The notes under the pieces are model-generated. The model ran no database searches, was not told the DNA's origin, and saw only the letters and a list, made by a program, of their open reading frames with translations. A stretch of DNA of 6,305 nucleotides, from contig QGUU01000150.1 in NCBI GenBank assembly GCA_003242525.1, forward strand, positions 1 through 6,305, read 5' to 3'. Position 1 is the first letter of the stretch. Each line of letters opens with the position of its first letter. The translations under genes were made by a program, and so were the position numbers. Positions 5,034-6,305 of this stretch are shown in pieces. The stretch comes from Pseudomonadota bacterium (GTDB taxonomy: Bacteria; Pseudomonadota; Alphaproteobacteria; Rhizobiales; Rhizobiaceae).

Positions 5034-6305
5034 ATGGCCAAAACTCCCGAGAAGACGTCGCGCTCCGCGCAGAACGATCGTTCGGCGCCGCGCAAACGCG
5101 GTAATGTCGTCACGGATTATCTGGACGCGTCTGACCCGCTTCACCGCGGCGGCTTTGCCGAAGCGCCGCAGGCCGAATTCACCGGCGCTCCGCTGTCCGG
5201 CTCGATTTCGGATTGGGCGGAGCAGGTTTCGCGTGAAGCCGAGAACGCCTCGCCTCGCGGGCCCGGCGAGGGAACGCCCAAGGTGCGGCCCTCCCGTGTG
5301 CCCGGGCGTTCTTCCGCTCCGACACGCACGGCGCGCGGCACCTCCATGGGCGGTGCAGCTTCGGCAAAGGAAAGGGCGGCGGCCGGCCTCAACCCGGTGG
5401 CTGGCCTGGATATCAGCCTCGAGGATGCCGAGACGCTACCCAAGACTGGCGTCACCGCCACGGTAAAGGCGCTTGCCGATCTGATCGAGAGCGGTAATCC
5501 GCTGCACAAGAACGGGACATTGTGGACACCGCACCGCCCTCCCCGCCCGGAGAAATCCGAAGGCGGCATCCCCCTCAGGATGGAATCGGAGTTTGAGCCG
5601 CGCGGCGACCAGCCGACCGCAATCAAGGATCTCGTCGAGGGCATTGCCAACAATGACCGGACGCAGGTGCTGCTCGGCGTGACCGGCTCCGGCAAGACGT
5701 TCACTATGGCGAAGGTCATCGAGGAAACGCAGCGCCCTGCACTCATACTGGCGCCCAACAAGACGCTTGCGGCGCAGCTCTATGCCGAATTCAAGAAATT
5801 CTTCCCCAACAACGCGGTCGAGTATTTCGTCTCCTATTACGACTACTACCAGCCGGAGGCCTACGTCCCGCGCACGGACACCTATATCGAGAAGGAGTCC
5901 TCCATCAACGAGCAGATCGATCGCATGCGCCATTCGGCTACGCGCTCGCTCCTCGAGCGCGACGACGTGATCATCGTTGCCTCCGTCTCCTGCATCTACG
6001 GTATAGGTTCGGTCGAGACCTATACGGCGATGACCTTCCAGATGACGATCGGCGACCGCCTGGACCAGCGCCAGCTCCTCGCCGACCTTGTTGCGCAGCA
6101 ATACAAGCGCCAGGACGCGAATTTCGTGCGCGGCACGTTCCGGGTGCGCGGCGACACGATCGAGATCTTCCCGGCCCACCTGGAGGACCGCGCATGGCGT
6201 ATTTCCATGTTCGGCGACGAGATCGAGGCAATTACCGAGTTCGACCCTTTGACAGGCCAGAAGACGGGGGACCTGAAGAGCGTCAAGATCTACGCCAATT
6301 CACAC
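5034..6305 (+). CDS. Excinuclease ABC subunit UvrB, N-terminal part (cut by window edge)
   Basis: UvrB is the damage-verifying helicase-like subunit of nucleotide excision repair. It is loaded by UvrA, and with UvrC it makes the dual incision. The window holds the first 424 codons, without a stop. The canonical core begins near M183 ([16 protein letters not shown]). Walker A is GVTGSGKT (215-222, K221). The damage-clamping beta-hairpin has [12 protein letters not shown] from Y268, with Y268, Y269, Y271 and Y272 matching E. coli Y92, Y93, Y95 and Y96 at a constant offset of 176. Then follow the [15 protein letters not shown] and VASVSCIYG segments and the UvrA-interaction region with [22 protein letters not shown]. 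The helicase motifs after the hairpin region lie beyond the window. Residues 1-182 are an extension: two conserved-looking blocks (around W61, and about 125-180 with [16 protein letters not shown]) separated by a Pro/Arg/Ser/Gly/Ala-rich linker (72-121). The ATG at 5034 is the only ATG or GTG after the in-frame stop at 4941. It lacks a Shine-Dalgarno sequence. Confidence 0.97.
   Translation, partial: MAKTPEKTSRSAQNDRSAPRKRGNVVTDYLDASDPLHRGGFAEAPQAEFTGAPLSGSISDWAEQVSREAENASPRGPGEGTPKVRPSRVPGRSSAPTRTARGTSMGGAASAKERAAAGLNPVAGLDISLEDAETLPKTGVTATVKALADLIESGNPLHKNGTLWTPHRPPRPEKSEGGIPLRMESEFEPRGDQPTAIKDLVEGIANNDRTQVLLGVTGSGKTFTMAKVIEETQRPALILAPNKTLAAQLYAEFKKFFPNNAVEYFVSYYDYYQPEAYVPRTDTYIEKESSINEQIDRMRHSATRSLLERDDVIIVASVSCIYGIGSVETYTAMTFQMTIGDRLDQRQLLADLVAQQYKRQDANFVRGTFRVRGDTIEIFPAHLEDRAWRISMFGDEIEAITEFDPLTGQKTGDLKSVKIYANSH

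Noticed and set aside
5072..5083. Palindrome GAACGATCGTTC early in uvrB, resembling the Gram-positive SOS box GAAC-N4-GTTC
   Set aside because: Alphaproteobacterial LexA recognises direct repeats GTTC-N7-GTTC, which I do not find here. The palindrome lies inside the coding region and contains CGATCG, common in such genomes.
5141..6286. Long minus-strand open frames opposite uvrB (up to 247 codons)
   Set aside because: They are antisense shadows of the high-GC uvrB gene. The plus-strand frame encodes unmistakable UvrB motifs.

Overview
The window is GC-rich (roughly 60%) and looks chromosomal. It most likely comes from an alphaproteobacterium of the order Hyphomicrobiales (Rhizobiales), possibly the Phyllobacteriaceae. 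The best clue is the UvrB at the right edge. It carries a long N-terminal extension before the canonical start of the protein, as rhizobial UvrB proteins do. The taxonomic call is inference from memory, not from a search.

Left part (1-2904, + strand): a two-gene catabolic unit. A GMC-family FAD oxidoreductase (80-1696) is followed, with an ATGA stop/start overlap, by an enolase-superfamily protein of the mandelate racemase / galactonate dehydratase type (1693-2904). A flavin dehydrogenase plus an acid-sugar dehydratase suggests sequential oxidation and dehydration of a sugar, polyol or hydroxy acid, but the substrate cannot be read from the sequence. The dehydratase lines up without gaps with D-galactonate dehydratase at every active-site position I can recall except one: the first Mg2+-ligand Asp is Gly. 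A short hairpin-forming leader precedes the first gene.

Middle (2905-3950): a convergent minus-strand gene for a diacylglycerol-kinase-family (YegS/LCB5-like) lipid kinase. An 8-bp inverted repeat lies just upstream of it. About 650 bp between this gene and the next plus-strand gene hold no gene I can defend, only some palindromes and unconvincing ORFs.

Right part (4659-6305, + strand): a small SemiSWEET sugar-transporter gene that appears to start at TTG, just after a strong stem-loop. It is followed by the 5' portion of uvrB, which runs off the window after exactly 424 codons. uvrB has no Shine-Dalgarno sequence, and a promoter-like pair of hexamers is placed so that transcription would begin at about the ATG, so a leaderless mRNA is plausible.

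No mobile element, CRISPR array, tRNA or rRNA was seen. The most notable points are the altered metal site of the dehydratase and its coupling to a GMC oxidoreductase, the possibly leaderless uvrB with its extension, and the hairpin at the SemiSWEET start. None of these amounts to a clearly new system.
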